From an uncultured Lachnospiraceae bacterium (lineage in GTDB: Bacteria; Bacillota; Clostridia; Lachnospirales; Lachnospiraceae): a stretch of DNA of 19,117 nt. Under the pieces are notes generated by a model that was not told the origin of the DNA, did no database searches, and worked only from the letters and a program-made list of their open reading frames with translations. A program made the translations under genes and the position numbers. Each line of letters begins with the position of its first letter. The first letter of the stretch is position 1. The stretch spans positions 1 to 19,117 of the forward strand of contig CACZTF010000279.1 of the NCBI GenBank assembly GCA_902784025.1, in the 5' to 3' direction. This document shows, piece after piece, positions 7,567 to 14,424 of the stretch.

Positions 7567-8262
7567 TTATGCTGAATAACTGGCAGCATTCACCTTTACG
7601 CCGGGTCCCATTGTGGAAGTAAGCGTAACACTCTTAAGGTACTGTCCCTTAAGTGATGCAGGTTTAGCTTTAACGATGGCATTCATCAGCGCTTCAAAAT
7701 TCTCCTGTATCTGTTCAACCGTAAATGAAGCCTTACCAATGGGAACGTGCACGATATTAGCTTTGTCAAGCCTGTACTCGATCTTACCGGCTTTTATATC
7801 TGATATAGCCTTAGTCACATCCATGGTGACGGTGCCCGCCTTGGGATTGGGCATAAGACCCTTCGGTCCGAGTTCCTTACCGAGACGTCCTACAACACCC
7901 ATCATATCGGGTGTTGCAACGATAACGTCAAACTCATACCAGTTCTCATTCTGGATCTTGGGTATAAGTTCTTCGCCGCCTACATAATCTGCACCTGCAG
8001 CTTCTGCTTCGTCAGCTTTGGCACCTTTAGCGAAAACAAGAACCCTGATCTTCTTACCTGTGCCGTTGGGCAATACTACCGCACCTCTGATCTGCTGCTC
8101 GGCATGACGCCCGTCACAACCGGTCCTGATATGAGCCTCGATAGTTTCATCAAACTTAGCCGTAGCATTTGTCTTAACTATATTACAGGCTTCCTCTGTT
8201 TCGTAGTTCACACTGCGATCTATATTTTTTGCTGCCTCTGTATATTTTTTTCCTCGTTTCAT
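7567..8262 (-). CDS. rplA: 50S ribosomal protein L1
   Basis: L1 binds the mobile L1 stalk of 23S rRNA, helps release deacylated tRNA from the E site, and in many bacteria represses translation of rplK-rplA. The 231-residue length is normal. The conserved GRHAEQQIRG (51-60) and the hallmark GPKGLMPNPK (132-141) are present. The ATG at 8262 follows a strong GGGAGGT site. It lies 167 bases after rplK, a wide gap for this pair, which contains a hairpin at 8382-8421. The rplJ-rplL promoter begins about 43 bases after its stop. Confidence 0.97.
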   Translation of the reverse strand: MKRGKKYTEAAKNIDRSVNYETEEACNIVKTNATAKFDETIEAHIRTGCDGRHAEQQIRGAVVLPNGTGKKIRVLVFAKGAKADEAEAAGADYVGGEELIPKIQNENWYEFDVIVATPDMMGVVGRLGKELGPKGLMPNPKAGTVTMDVTKAISDIKAGKIEYRLDKANIVHVPIGKASFTVEQIQENFEALMNAIVKAKPASLKGQYLKSVTLTSTMGPGVKVNAASYSA

Positions 8263-8381
8263 AAAAGTTATACCTCCCTGTGGTCATGCGAAAATCATAT
8301 TTTCTTCCACATTTATTCGTTTATTCAAAACTCTGCATTTAACCGTTCATAAAAAACCAACCTTAACCGGTCCGGCACCCA

Positions 8382-8421
8382 AACCGGTATGACTGTCAGA
8401 ATGATAACTGAAAGTCCGGTT
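8382..8421 (-). other. hairpin between rplK and rplA
   Basis: On the minus strand AACCGG-ACT-T-TCAG pairs with CTGA-C-AGT-(CATA bulge)-CCGGTT around an 8-base loop. It begins within a few bases of the rplK stop. More CCGG-containing motifs (about 8366-8387) allow other pairings. There is no T-run after it, so it is not a terminator. It may be an RNA-processing, 3'-end-stabilising or protein-binding element; the role is unknown. Confidence 0.45.
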
Positions 8422-8429
8422 CTGTATCA

Positions 8430-8855
8430 TCATTCTTCAACGGTTATTCCCATGCTTCGTGCGGTTCCTGCCACCATAGACATAGCTGCCTCTATGGATG
8501 CTGCATTCAGATCGGGCATTTTTGTCTCTGCGATTTTCTGAAGATCGGCCTTGGAAACAGTAGCCACTTTATTTTTATTCGGCTCACCGGAACCGGACTT
8601 TATCTTACATGCCTTCTTGAGAAGAACAGCTGCCGGCGGTGTCTTTGTGATAAAGCTGAACGATCTGTCTGCATAAACGGTAATGACTACGGGAATGAGA
8701 ACATCTCCCTGGTCAGCCGTCTGGGCATTAAACGCCTTGGTAAACTCTACTATATTAACTCCGTGCTGACCAAGAGCCGGACCTACCGGGGGAGCAGGTG
8801 TCGCCTTACCCGCCGGAATCTGCAACTTAATATAACCTTCAATCTTTTTTGCCAT
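8430..8855 (-). CDS. rplK: 50S ribosomal protein L11
   Basis: L11 forms the GTPase-associated centre with 23S rRNA and L10/L12, and is needed for RelA-type sensing of uncharged tRNA. The 141-residue length is typical. The N-terminal domain has the proline-rich PAGKATPAPPVGPALGQHGV region (14-33). The C-terminal rRNA-binding domain has KTPPAAVLLKKA (71-82) and the closing TARSMGI segment. The ATG at 8855 follows a strong AGGAGGT. The 141-base gap to nusG is longer than the spacing between the genes before it and carries a stable hairpin (8950-8977), a plausible control site. Confidence 0.97.
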   Translation of the reverse strand: MAKKIEGYIKLQIPAGKATPAPPVGPALGQHGVNIVEFTKAFNAQTADQGDVLIPVVITVYADRSFSFITKTPPAAVLLKKACKIKSGSGEPNKNKVATVSKADLQKIAETKMPDLNAASIEAAMSMVAGTARSMGITVEE

Positions 8856-8949
8856 TATGGCACCTCCTGTAAATGTGGTAATTTCGATTTTTTAAATGTA
8901 TCTCCCACAGGATGTCTTTCTTTATAAATGCGTCATGATACTGCTGAGA

Positions 8950-8977
8950 CCGGACATCCGCAAGGCGGATCATCCGG
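8950..8977 (-). promoter_or_regulatory. hairpin in the rplK leader, candidate L1 control site
   Basis: Minus strand CCGGA-(TGA)-TCCGC, loop CTT, GCGGA-(TG)-TCCGG: two 5-bp GC-rich helices around an asymmetric internal loop. It sits about 20-45 bases after the nusG stop and about 95 bases before the rplK ATG. It has no T-run, so it is not a terminator. L1 is known to repress rplK-rplA by binding a helix with an asymmetric loop upstream of rplK. That this is such a site is inference. Confidence 0.4.
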
Positions 8978-8996
8978 TAAATCTTCAAACAGGTCA

Positions 8997-9551
8997 TCAC
9001 AGTACGCGGACATCCTCGAATCCTACTTCCAGCGGCGTTTCTCTTCCGAACATCTCCGCTGTTATGATAACTGATTGTTTTGAGTCATTGATCTGGGTGA
9101 TAACGCCCTCAAGGCCTGCAAATGAGCCACCGGTGATAAGTGCCTGATCACCGGTCTTTCCGTGAAACTGTATGGTCTCTTTAGGAGGCTCTTCCATACC
9201 CTCAGGAAGCATGATGCCCAGTGTCTTGATCTCTTCATATGAAAGAGGCACCGGCTTAGAACCCGGTCCAACAAAGCCCGTAACACCTCTTGTATTCCTG
9301 ACAACATACCAGGTTTCGTCATTCATGACCATCTTAACCAGGACATATCCCGGAAACATCTTTCGGACAGACTCTTTTCTGGCACCGTTTTTCATCTCTA
9401 CGACATTCTCCATAGGGACTAAAACTTCAAATATCTGATCCTCAAGACCTCTGTTCTCGACAGTTTTATCTATAGCTGATTTCACTTTGTTCTCATAACC
9501 CGAATAGGTATGAGCAACATACCAGCATGGTTCATCATTTTTTTCGCGCAT
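8997..9551 (-). CDS. nusG: transcription elongation/termination factor NusG
   Basis: NusG binds RNA polymerase, influences pausing and Rho-dependent termination, and helps couple transcription to translation. The 184-residue protein has the N-terminal NGN domain starting WYVAHTYSGYE (10-20) with MFPGYV (65-70), then a C-terminal KOW domain (about 134-161, GDQALITGGSFAGLEG). The ATG at 9551 follows an AAAAGGTG site and begins only 13 bases after the secE stop, so it is co-transcribed with secE. This is the standard secE-nusG-rplK order. Confidence 0.96.
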   Translation of the reverse strand: MREKNDEPCWYVAHTYSGYENKVKSAIDKTVENRGLEDQIFEVLVPMENVVEMKNGARKESVRKMFPGYVLVKMVMNDETWYVVRNTRGVTGFVGPGSKPVPLSYEEIKTLGIMLPEGMEEPPKETIQFHGKTGDQALITGGSFAGLEGVITQINDSKQSVIITAEMFGRETPLEVGFEDVRVL

Positions 9552-9564
9552 GATACACCTTTTC

Positions 9565-10146
9565 TTAAATACTCATAAATCCGTCAATGATCGCACGCAA
9601 TCCCAGATCGACAAGGAAAATAGTACCTGCCATCAGAGCAGCTATGATCACTACCGTAAGAGTGTTGGACCATACCCTGCCTGCTGACGGCCAGAATATC
9701 TTGTCATACTGTGGATCTACTTTTGCAGCAGGCTTTTTCTCAGCCTTCTCATCTTTCTGAATTGCCGAAGACGTTTCTCCTGCTACGCCGGCTGCTGTTT
9801 CCTTAGCAGCGTCAGCAGCTGCAGCTGTTGTTCCTTTTGCAGCATCAGCAGCTTTTTCAGCAGTGTCAGCAGCTTTCTCCAAAGCATCACTGTCTGCCTC
9901 AGCGGCTTTAACGGTATCGGTAACCTTGTCCGTATCTTCTGAAGTATCAGAAACAGTTTCTGCTGCATCTTTAACACTGTCTTCAGCAGCAGCCTTTGCA
10001 TCCTTTACTTCTTTTGAATCGTCTGAAGCGTCGGCAACAGCCTCATCTGCCAAAGATGCTACATCATCTGCGATATTTCCAGACTTACCTGCAGTATCAA
10101 CCTTTACACCGTCGAGAGTTTCATTTTCATTCTTCTTCTCGTCCAT
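9565..10146 (-). CDS. secE: preprotein translocase subunit SecE with long N-terminal extension
   Basis: SecE clamps SecY in the SecYEG protein-export channel of the plasma membrane. The recognisable core is only the last 50 or so residues: an amphipathic helix around KIFWPSAGRVW (149-159) with the conserved Trp-Pro, then one transmembrane helix (about 162-186). Firmicute SecE is usually 60-80 residues, but this protein has 193. Residues 1-140 are an Asp/Glu/Ala/Lys-rich, low-complexity, probably helical or disordered segment with LEA-like pieces such as KAADTAEKAADAAK (91-104). No methionine lies between residue 1 and the membrane helix, and AAGAGAGG stands before the ATG at 10146, so the extension should be translated. 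Identity rests on position between rpmG and nusG and on the core. Confidence 0.9.
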   Translation of the reverse strand: MDEKKNENETLDGVKVDTAGKSGNIADDVASLADEAVADASDDSKEVKDAKAAAEDSVKDAAETVSDTSEDTDKVTDTVKAAEADSDALEKAADTAEKAADAAKGTTAAAADAAKETAAGVAGETSSAIQKDEKAEKKPAAKVDPQYDKIFWPSAGRVWSNTLTVVIIAALMAGTIFLVDLGLRAIIDGFMSI

Positions 10147-10170
10147 AATAAAAACCTCTCTTAAAACAGA

Positions 10171-10320
10171 TCACTTGGTTTCCTTATGTAAGGTATGCTT
10201 TCTGCAGAACTTACAATACTTCTTTGTTTCCATCCTGTCAGGATGAAGTCTTTTTTCTTTCATAGTGTCATAGTTGCGCTGCTTGCACTCTGTACACTCA
10301 AGCGTAATTTTGGTTCTCAC
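10171..10320 (-). CDS. rpmG: 50S ribosomal protein L33
   Basis: L33 is a small protein of the large ribosomal subunit near the E site. The 49-residue product has C9, C12, C36 and C39 arranged as two CxxC pairs, so this is the zinc-binding (C+) form. It also has the typical RNYDTMKEKR and KKYCKFCRKHTLHKETK segments. The start is taken as GTG at 10320, because GGGAGGTGG lies 6 bases upstream and L33 normally begins at this point. A longer in-frame ATG at 10434 would add 38 unrelated residues. It is the first gene of the rpmG-secE-nusG-rplK-rplA transcript, with 24 bases to secE. Confidence 0.93.
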   Translation of the reverse strand: MRTKITLECTECKQRNYDTMKEKRLHPDRMETKKYCKFCRKHTLHKETK

Positions 10321-10467
10321 GGTTATCCACCTCCCATAATTATTTAAGATCACCGGCAAAAACGGCTTTAACAGGCCCCTTTGCGCAGATACACGGTCTC
10401 CCTTTAAGGGTAGCCGGATGCGTTTTCTGGACACATAAAAAAACGCCTTTTTTGCTTCGGCTGTGAC

Positions 10468-10496
10468 ATTATAGCAGTCAAACAGCTATACGTCAA
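10468..10496 (-). promoter_or_regulatory. main promoter of the rpmG-secE-nusG-rplKA operon
   Basis: Minus strand TTGACG (10491-10496), 17-base spacer, TATAAT (10468-10473). The region upstream (about 10497-10540) is very AT-rich and contains two copies of TATTTGAAAAT spaced 15 bases apart (10512-10522, 10527-10537), consistent with an UP element of a strong ribosomal promoter. The leader before rpmG is about 140 bases. It contains a short hairpin with a 3x3 internal loop (10394-10416) of unknown role, and no tRNA. Confidence 0.88.
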
Positions 10497-10560
10497 CAAA
10501 AATATTTACAAATTTTCAAATACCGTATTTTCAAATATCACGTTCATAAGCATCCTGATA

Positions 10561-13347
10561 TCACTCACTCCTCAGCGCAGCCACAGGATCCTTATTAGCT
10601 GCTTTCCTGGAAGGAATGATACCTCCGATAAATGTAATGAGCATACTCAGCCCCACAAGAACCGCTGCCTGTACCGGCGTGATAAAGGCTCTCACATTCT
10701 CGGCTCCCTCCATGGTCGTCCGCATTATAGCGGTCATCGGGAAGGTCAGTGCCACAGCGATCCCCACACCTATCAGGCCTGACGCAAGACCGATAAGTAT
10801 GGTCTCGGCATTAAACACCTGGGCAATATTTCTCTTTGAAGCTCCCATCGCACGAAGTATACCTATTTCCTTAGTTCTCTCAAGCACTGAGATATGGGTT
10901 ATTATACCTATCATTATACTTGAAACGATGAGAGACACCGACACAAAGCCTATCAGCACGGCAGTCAGCACATTTACGATCCTTGTCATGGAAGATGTGA
11001 GTATTCCTATAAGATCATTGTAGGTTATCCTGTCTTTTTCATCTACAGTCTCATTATAGGAATCTATGCACGCTTTCATGGAGTCTTTATCTTCAAATGT
11101 GTCAGTGTAAATGTTAATAGCACTCGGAGCTTCTTTATTTACTTTCCCGAAGTTTTCCATATTCTCATCGTAGCTTGTGTTGCCGATATAATTATCGTAC
11201 AGTTTCACAAGATCCTCTTGTTTCGGGTCCGAAGCAAGCCACGCATCAAGTGTTGCCGCCAGCATCTCTTCTTCTGACACAGGATTCCCTGCCATAGTAT
11301 CAGCCTGCATCTGCTGCTGCATCTGTTGCTGTATCTGCTCTTCAGAGGCTTCGTCAGTGTCCTCATCTCCCTGGGTAGCGCGGTACAGCATTATCATCTG
11401 ATACATTGAGGCTTTTTCGGATACTGAAAGAGAAGAAGCATAATCTTTTGCATCCTTTGCTTTTGCCGCATCATCCTCAGCTACAAATCTCACACCTGTC
11501 AGTACATTTACATCCGGATCTGCTTCCTGGGCTTTAACAACTTCACTGTCGTCTGTCTCATCCACGACCAGATCCGTAAGGGCAGATGTATATCCTGCAA
11601 GTCCGTCAATAAGATCCACGCTTAAGTTTTCACCGGGTTTTACTATACCCGACACACGTAGTCTGATACTTTCGTCGATAAAGCTGTTTATATTCATCAA
11701 GTCTGCTTCCACCTGACCGAATGTGCCGTTATCTTTTTTCTCGTAGTATCTGCTCTGAGGCACAAGATAAAATTCTCTGTCCAGCAGCGGTCCGTAATCA
11801 TCCGATATCTTTTCTTCGATCTGTCCCTGTTTTGCTTTATCGGTATAATCATCGTATTCAGTCTTAGTTATAACTCCCAGCTGATACAGCTCTTCCAGTT
11901 TCAGGGAATTGTCCTCTGAAAGAACTATGACTATGTCCTCTGCTTCTTTCGGCCACTCACCTGCAACCAGATCATAGCTATCTTTTATCATATCACTGAC
12001 CGGCTCGCCATCTTTGCCGGGAGCCATCTCATAAAAATTACCGGCTGACTCTGCCGAATTGCTCTGACGAAAAGCATCCCCGGCAAACAGGCTTCTCAAA
12101 GCAGATACTCTTGACTCCCCCGGATCATCATTGGTATCTGTATAAGCTCCGTCAGAATCCTTTGAATAAACCGTAAATGCCGTCTTGTACGAATATGTCA
12201 CGCCGTTTTCGCCAAGATATTTCCTGATCTCACTATCCGGATCATCAAGATACTTTTTAAATTCCGAAAGATTGTTTTTTTTGTACGAAGCCCCCGTGGA
12301 ACCGAAATCCAGGTCTGCTGTATTGGCATACAGACCGCTCCGTGTCCTGTCGCCCGTAGATGAGTCCACTGAAAACGAACCGTCCGCATTTAACACTGAT
12401 GTCATATCAAATTCCGAGCTGTTAATGGTAAGGGGGTAAGAAGACATCGTATCATGCTGTATATTGTAAATGTAATCATTTACCCCGTTTGACATGGCAA
12501 GTATCAGAGCGATACCGATGATACCTATGGAACCGGCTATCGCTGTGAGTAAAGACCTCCCGAATTTTGTCTTCAGGTTATTCAGGCTCAGCTTAAATGA
12601 AGTAGGGAGCTTCATCCCCGATCTCTTTACTCTTTCCGCTTCCGCAGGTACGCTCTTCAGTTCTTTTTCGTCCAAAGGCCTGCTGTCTTCAGTTATCCTG
12701 CCGTCTTTGATATGGATTATCCTGGTGGCATATGTATCAGCCAGTTCAGGGTTATGGGTCACCATAACAACAAGGCGGTCTTTTGCAACCTCTTTAAGAA
12801 GCTCCATGACCTGAAGCCCCGTTTCTGTATCCAGGGCGCCTGTAGGTTCATCTGCAAGTACGATATCGGGATTATTGACCAGAGCCCTTGCTATGGCAAC
12901 CCTTTGCATCTGACCTCCGGAAAGCTGGTTCGGCCTTTTATGGATATGTTCAGAAAGCCCCACCTTTTTCAGGGCTTCTTCTGCCATTTCCTTTCTTCTT
13001 GTACCGTTAATACCGCCTATAGTCAGTGCAAGTGCCACATTTTGCAATACAGTCTGGTGGGGTATGAGGTTATAGCTCTGGAATACAAAACCTATGGTAT
13101 GATTTCGGTATGTATCCCAATCCCTGTCTTTATAATCCCTGGTAGACTTTCCGTTTATTATAAGATCGCCTTCATCATACCGGTCCAGTCCTCCGATTAT
13201 GTTCAGAAGAGTGGTCTTACCAGATCCGGATGGCCCCAGTATAGCCACAAACTCATTATCCCTGAGGTTAAGATCCACTTTATCCAATGCAGTCTGCAGG
13301 AACGCACCTGTTTTATATTTTTTTGAAATGCCTGATAATTCCAGCAT
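10561..13347 (-). CDS. fused ABC transporter ATPase-permease, MacB/FtsX type
   Basis: One 928-residue polypeptide joins an ATPase to an FtsX-like permease (type VII ABC architecture), a class used for mechanotransmission, peptide or lipoprotein export and antibiotic resistance rather than classic import. The ATPase (1-225) has Walker A GPSGSGKT (38-45), Q-loop Q90, LSGGQ (142-146), Walker B IVLADE (162-167) and switch H198. One transmembrane helix (about 264-288) precedes a roughly 500-residue extracytoplasmic region. Three more helices follow (about 792-820, 848-872, 890-912), with the FtsX-type ERTKEIGILRAMGAS motif (823-837) between the second and third. The outer domain is larger than in E. 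coli MacB and includes a Gln/Met-rich stretch (669-681). The ATG at 13347 has an AAAGG site. No regulator or partner gene adjoins it, so the substrate is unknown. Confidence 0.9.
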   Translation of the reverse strand: MLELSGISKKYKTGAFLQTALDKVDLNLRDNEFVAILGPSGSGKTTLLNIIGGLDRYDEGDLIINGKSTRDYKDRDWDTYRNHTIGFVFQSYNLIPHQTVLQNVALALTIGGINGTRRKEMAEEALKKVGLSEHIHKRPNQLSGGQMQRVAIARALVNNPDIVLADEPTGALDTETGLQVMELLKEVAKDRLVVMVTHNPELADTYATRIIHIKDGRITEDSRPLDEKELKSVPAEAERVKRSGMKLPTSFKLSLNNLKTKFGRSLLTAIAGSIGIIGIALILAMSNGVNDYIYNIQHDTMSSYPLTINSSEFDMTSVLNADGSFSVDSSTGDRTRSGLYANTADLDFGSTGASYKKNNLSEFKKYLDDPDSEIRKYLGENGVTYSYKTAFTVYSKDSDGAYTDTNDDPGESRVSALRSLFAGDAFRQSNSAESAGNFYEMAPGKDGEPVSDMIKDSYDLVAGEWPKEAEDIVIVLSEDNSLKLEELYQLGVITKTEYDDYTDKAKQGQIEEKISDDYGPLLDREFYLVPQSRYYEKKDNGTFGQVEADLMNINSFIDESIRLRVSGIVKPGENLSVDLIDGLAGYTSALTDLVVDETDDSEVVKAQEADPDVNVLTGVRFVAEDDAAKAKDAKDYASSLSVSEKASMYQMIMLYRATQGDEDTDEASEEQIQQQMQQQMQADTMAGNPVSEEEMLAATLDAWLASDPKQEDLVKLYDNYIGNTSYDENMENFGKVNKEAPSAINIYTDTFEDKDSMKACIDSYNETVDEKDRITYNDLIGILTSSMTRIVNVLTAVLIGFVSVSLIVSSIMIGIITHISVLERTKEIGILRAMGASKRNIAQVFNAETILIGLASGLIGVGIAVALTFPMTAIMRTTMEGAENVRAFITPVQAAVLVGLSMLITFIGGIIPSRKAANKDPVAALRSE

Positions 13348-13405
13348 GGCAATACCTTTTCTTTAATTAATGATCATCTATAGTATATTTTATGTTACAA
13401 ATGTT

Positions 13406-13433
13406 TTTATAAATATTATCTTGCAGCAAACAA
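13406..13433 (-). promoter_or_regulatory. tentative promoter of the ABC transporter
   Basis: Minus strand TTGTTT (13428-13433), 16-base spacer, TATAAA (13406-13411), about 60 bases before the ATG. The region is AT-rich and the match is moderate. The gene could also be read from the upstream rnz transcript. Confidence 0.35.
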
Positions 13434-13480
13434 CCACTGCCCTGACGTTGTCAAAAAGAGAAATCTTTCGTCTGTTATCA

Positions 13481-14395
13481 TCACTGTTCATCCGAAAAAC
13501 GCAGCACCCTGCTCATACCGCATTTTCCGATCCTGGTCTCAGGAAATATCCTGGCAGCATTTTTTATAAAATCCTTCGGTCTTACAAGTGCCGGTGAAAA
13601 ATGGGTCAGCCACATTTCAGAAGGCTGTGCTTCTTTTGCAAGACGGGCAGCCTCGACAAATGTCATATGCTTGTATTCTCTTGCTTTATCATCCCTGGAG
13701 GAATCTCCGTACATTCCCTCGCAGATAAAAATGTCCGCCCCTTTTGCCATATCGGATATGACCGGTACAGGTCTTGTATCCGTACAATAAGTTACCTTTA
13801 AACCCTTTCTCGGTTTTCCCATGACCATATCCGGTGTGTATACTTTATCACCGTCAGTCATAGTTTCCCCATGCTGCAGTTTGTTCCAGAATTTCAGAGG
13901 AATATCCAATTCTTTTGCTTTTTCTGCATCAAATTTCCCAAGTCTCGGTATATTAACAGTGTAGCCATAGCAAATGATCCTGTGCTGGACCCTGAAGGCG
14001 TCTATCTCATAACCTTGTTCGCTGATATGGCATATATCTCCGCTCAATTCCTGAAAAACGATGTCAAAAGGCAGTTCCGGAGCCACAACCCTGAGTGCAT
14101 TCACCACACGTTCCAGACCCTTGGGACCGATCAGCTTTACCGGTTCCTCCCTGTCTGCATTACCTATGGAAAGAAGAAGTCCCGGCAGGCCGCTGATATG
14201 GTCTGCGTGATAATGGGTAAAACAGATGATGTCTATATCATGTGTACTTAAACCTGCCTCCTTCATCGCGATCTGGGTTCCCTCTCCGGAATCAATAAGC
14301 AGCCCTATTCCATTGTATCTCATGTAGCATGATGTCAGCCACCTGCCCGGCAAAGGCATCATGCCGCCTGTACCAAGCAAAACCACGTCCAACAT
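13481..14395 (-). CDS. rnz: ribonuclease Z
   Basis: RNase Z is a metallo-beta-lactamase-fold endonuclease that removes 3' trailers from tRNA precursors. The 304-residue protein has the hallmark THYHADH (60-66: H61, H63, D65, H66) and the other metal ligands at H138 (in FRVQHRI), D206 (in YCTDTRP) and H265 (in LTHFSP). H243 lies in the KHMTF segment. Its length and the start MLDVVLLGTGGMMPLPGRWLTS resemble RNase Z from Lachnospiraceae-type Clostridia (from memory). The ATG at 14395 has a strong AAGGAGG site. It lies 29 bases after the DUF853 ATPase gene and is probably in one transcript with it. Confidence 0.93.
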   Translation of the reverse strand: MLDVVLLGTGGMMPLPGRWLTSCYMRYNGIGLLIDSGEGTQIAMKEAGLSTHDIDIICFTHYHADHISGLPGLLLSIGNADREEPVKLIGPKGLERVVNALRVVAPELPFDIVFQELSGDICHISEQGYEIDAFRVQHRIICYGYTVNIPRLGKFDAEKAKELDIPLKFWNKLQHGETMTDGDKVYTPDMVMGKPRKGLKVTYCTDTRPVPVISDMAKGADIFICEGMYGDSSRDDKAREYKHMTFVEAARLAKEAQPSEMWLTHFSPALVRPKDFIKNAARIFPETRIGKCGMSRVLRFSDEQ

Positions 14396-14424
14396 GGTTT
14401 TACCTCCTTATAAATAACTTATAT

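Noticed and set aside
7544..7568. Terminator directly at the rplA stop
   Set aside because: AAGACAG/CTGTTTT can pair on the minus strand, but the stem is AT-rich with a G-T pair and the T-run is interrupted, so it is too weak to call.
8936..8970. Promoter before rplK (TTGCGG, 17 bases, TATCAT)
   Set aside because: The -35 is poor and lies inside the hairpin at 8950-8977; the gene is well explained as part of the upstream operon.
9783..10246. Leu/Lys-rich minus frame and Ser/Ala-rich plus frame over secE
   Set aside because: Both are shadows of the biased Ala/Asp/Glu codons of the SecE extension; they have no family features and conflict with secE and rpmG.
10321..10467. tRNA gene (often tRNA-Trp) ahead of secE
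   Set aside because: No T-loop GGTTCGA-type sequence or cloverleaf pairing could be found in this leader.
13453..13473. Terminator after rnz
   Set aside because: A bulged short stem before five Ts is visible, but the loop is very tight and the stem weak; readthrough into the ABC gene cannot be excluded.
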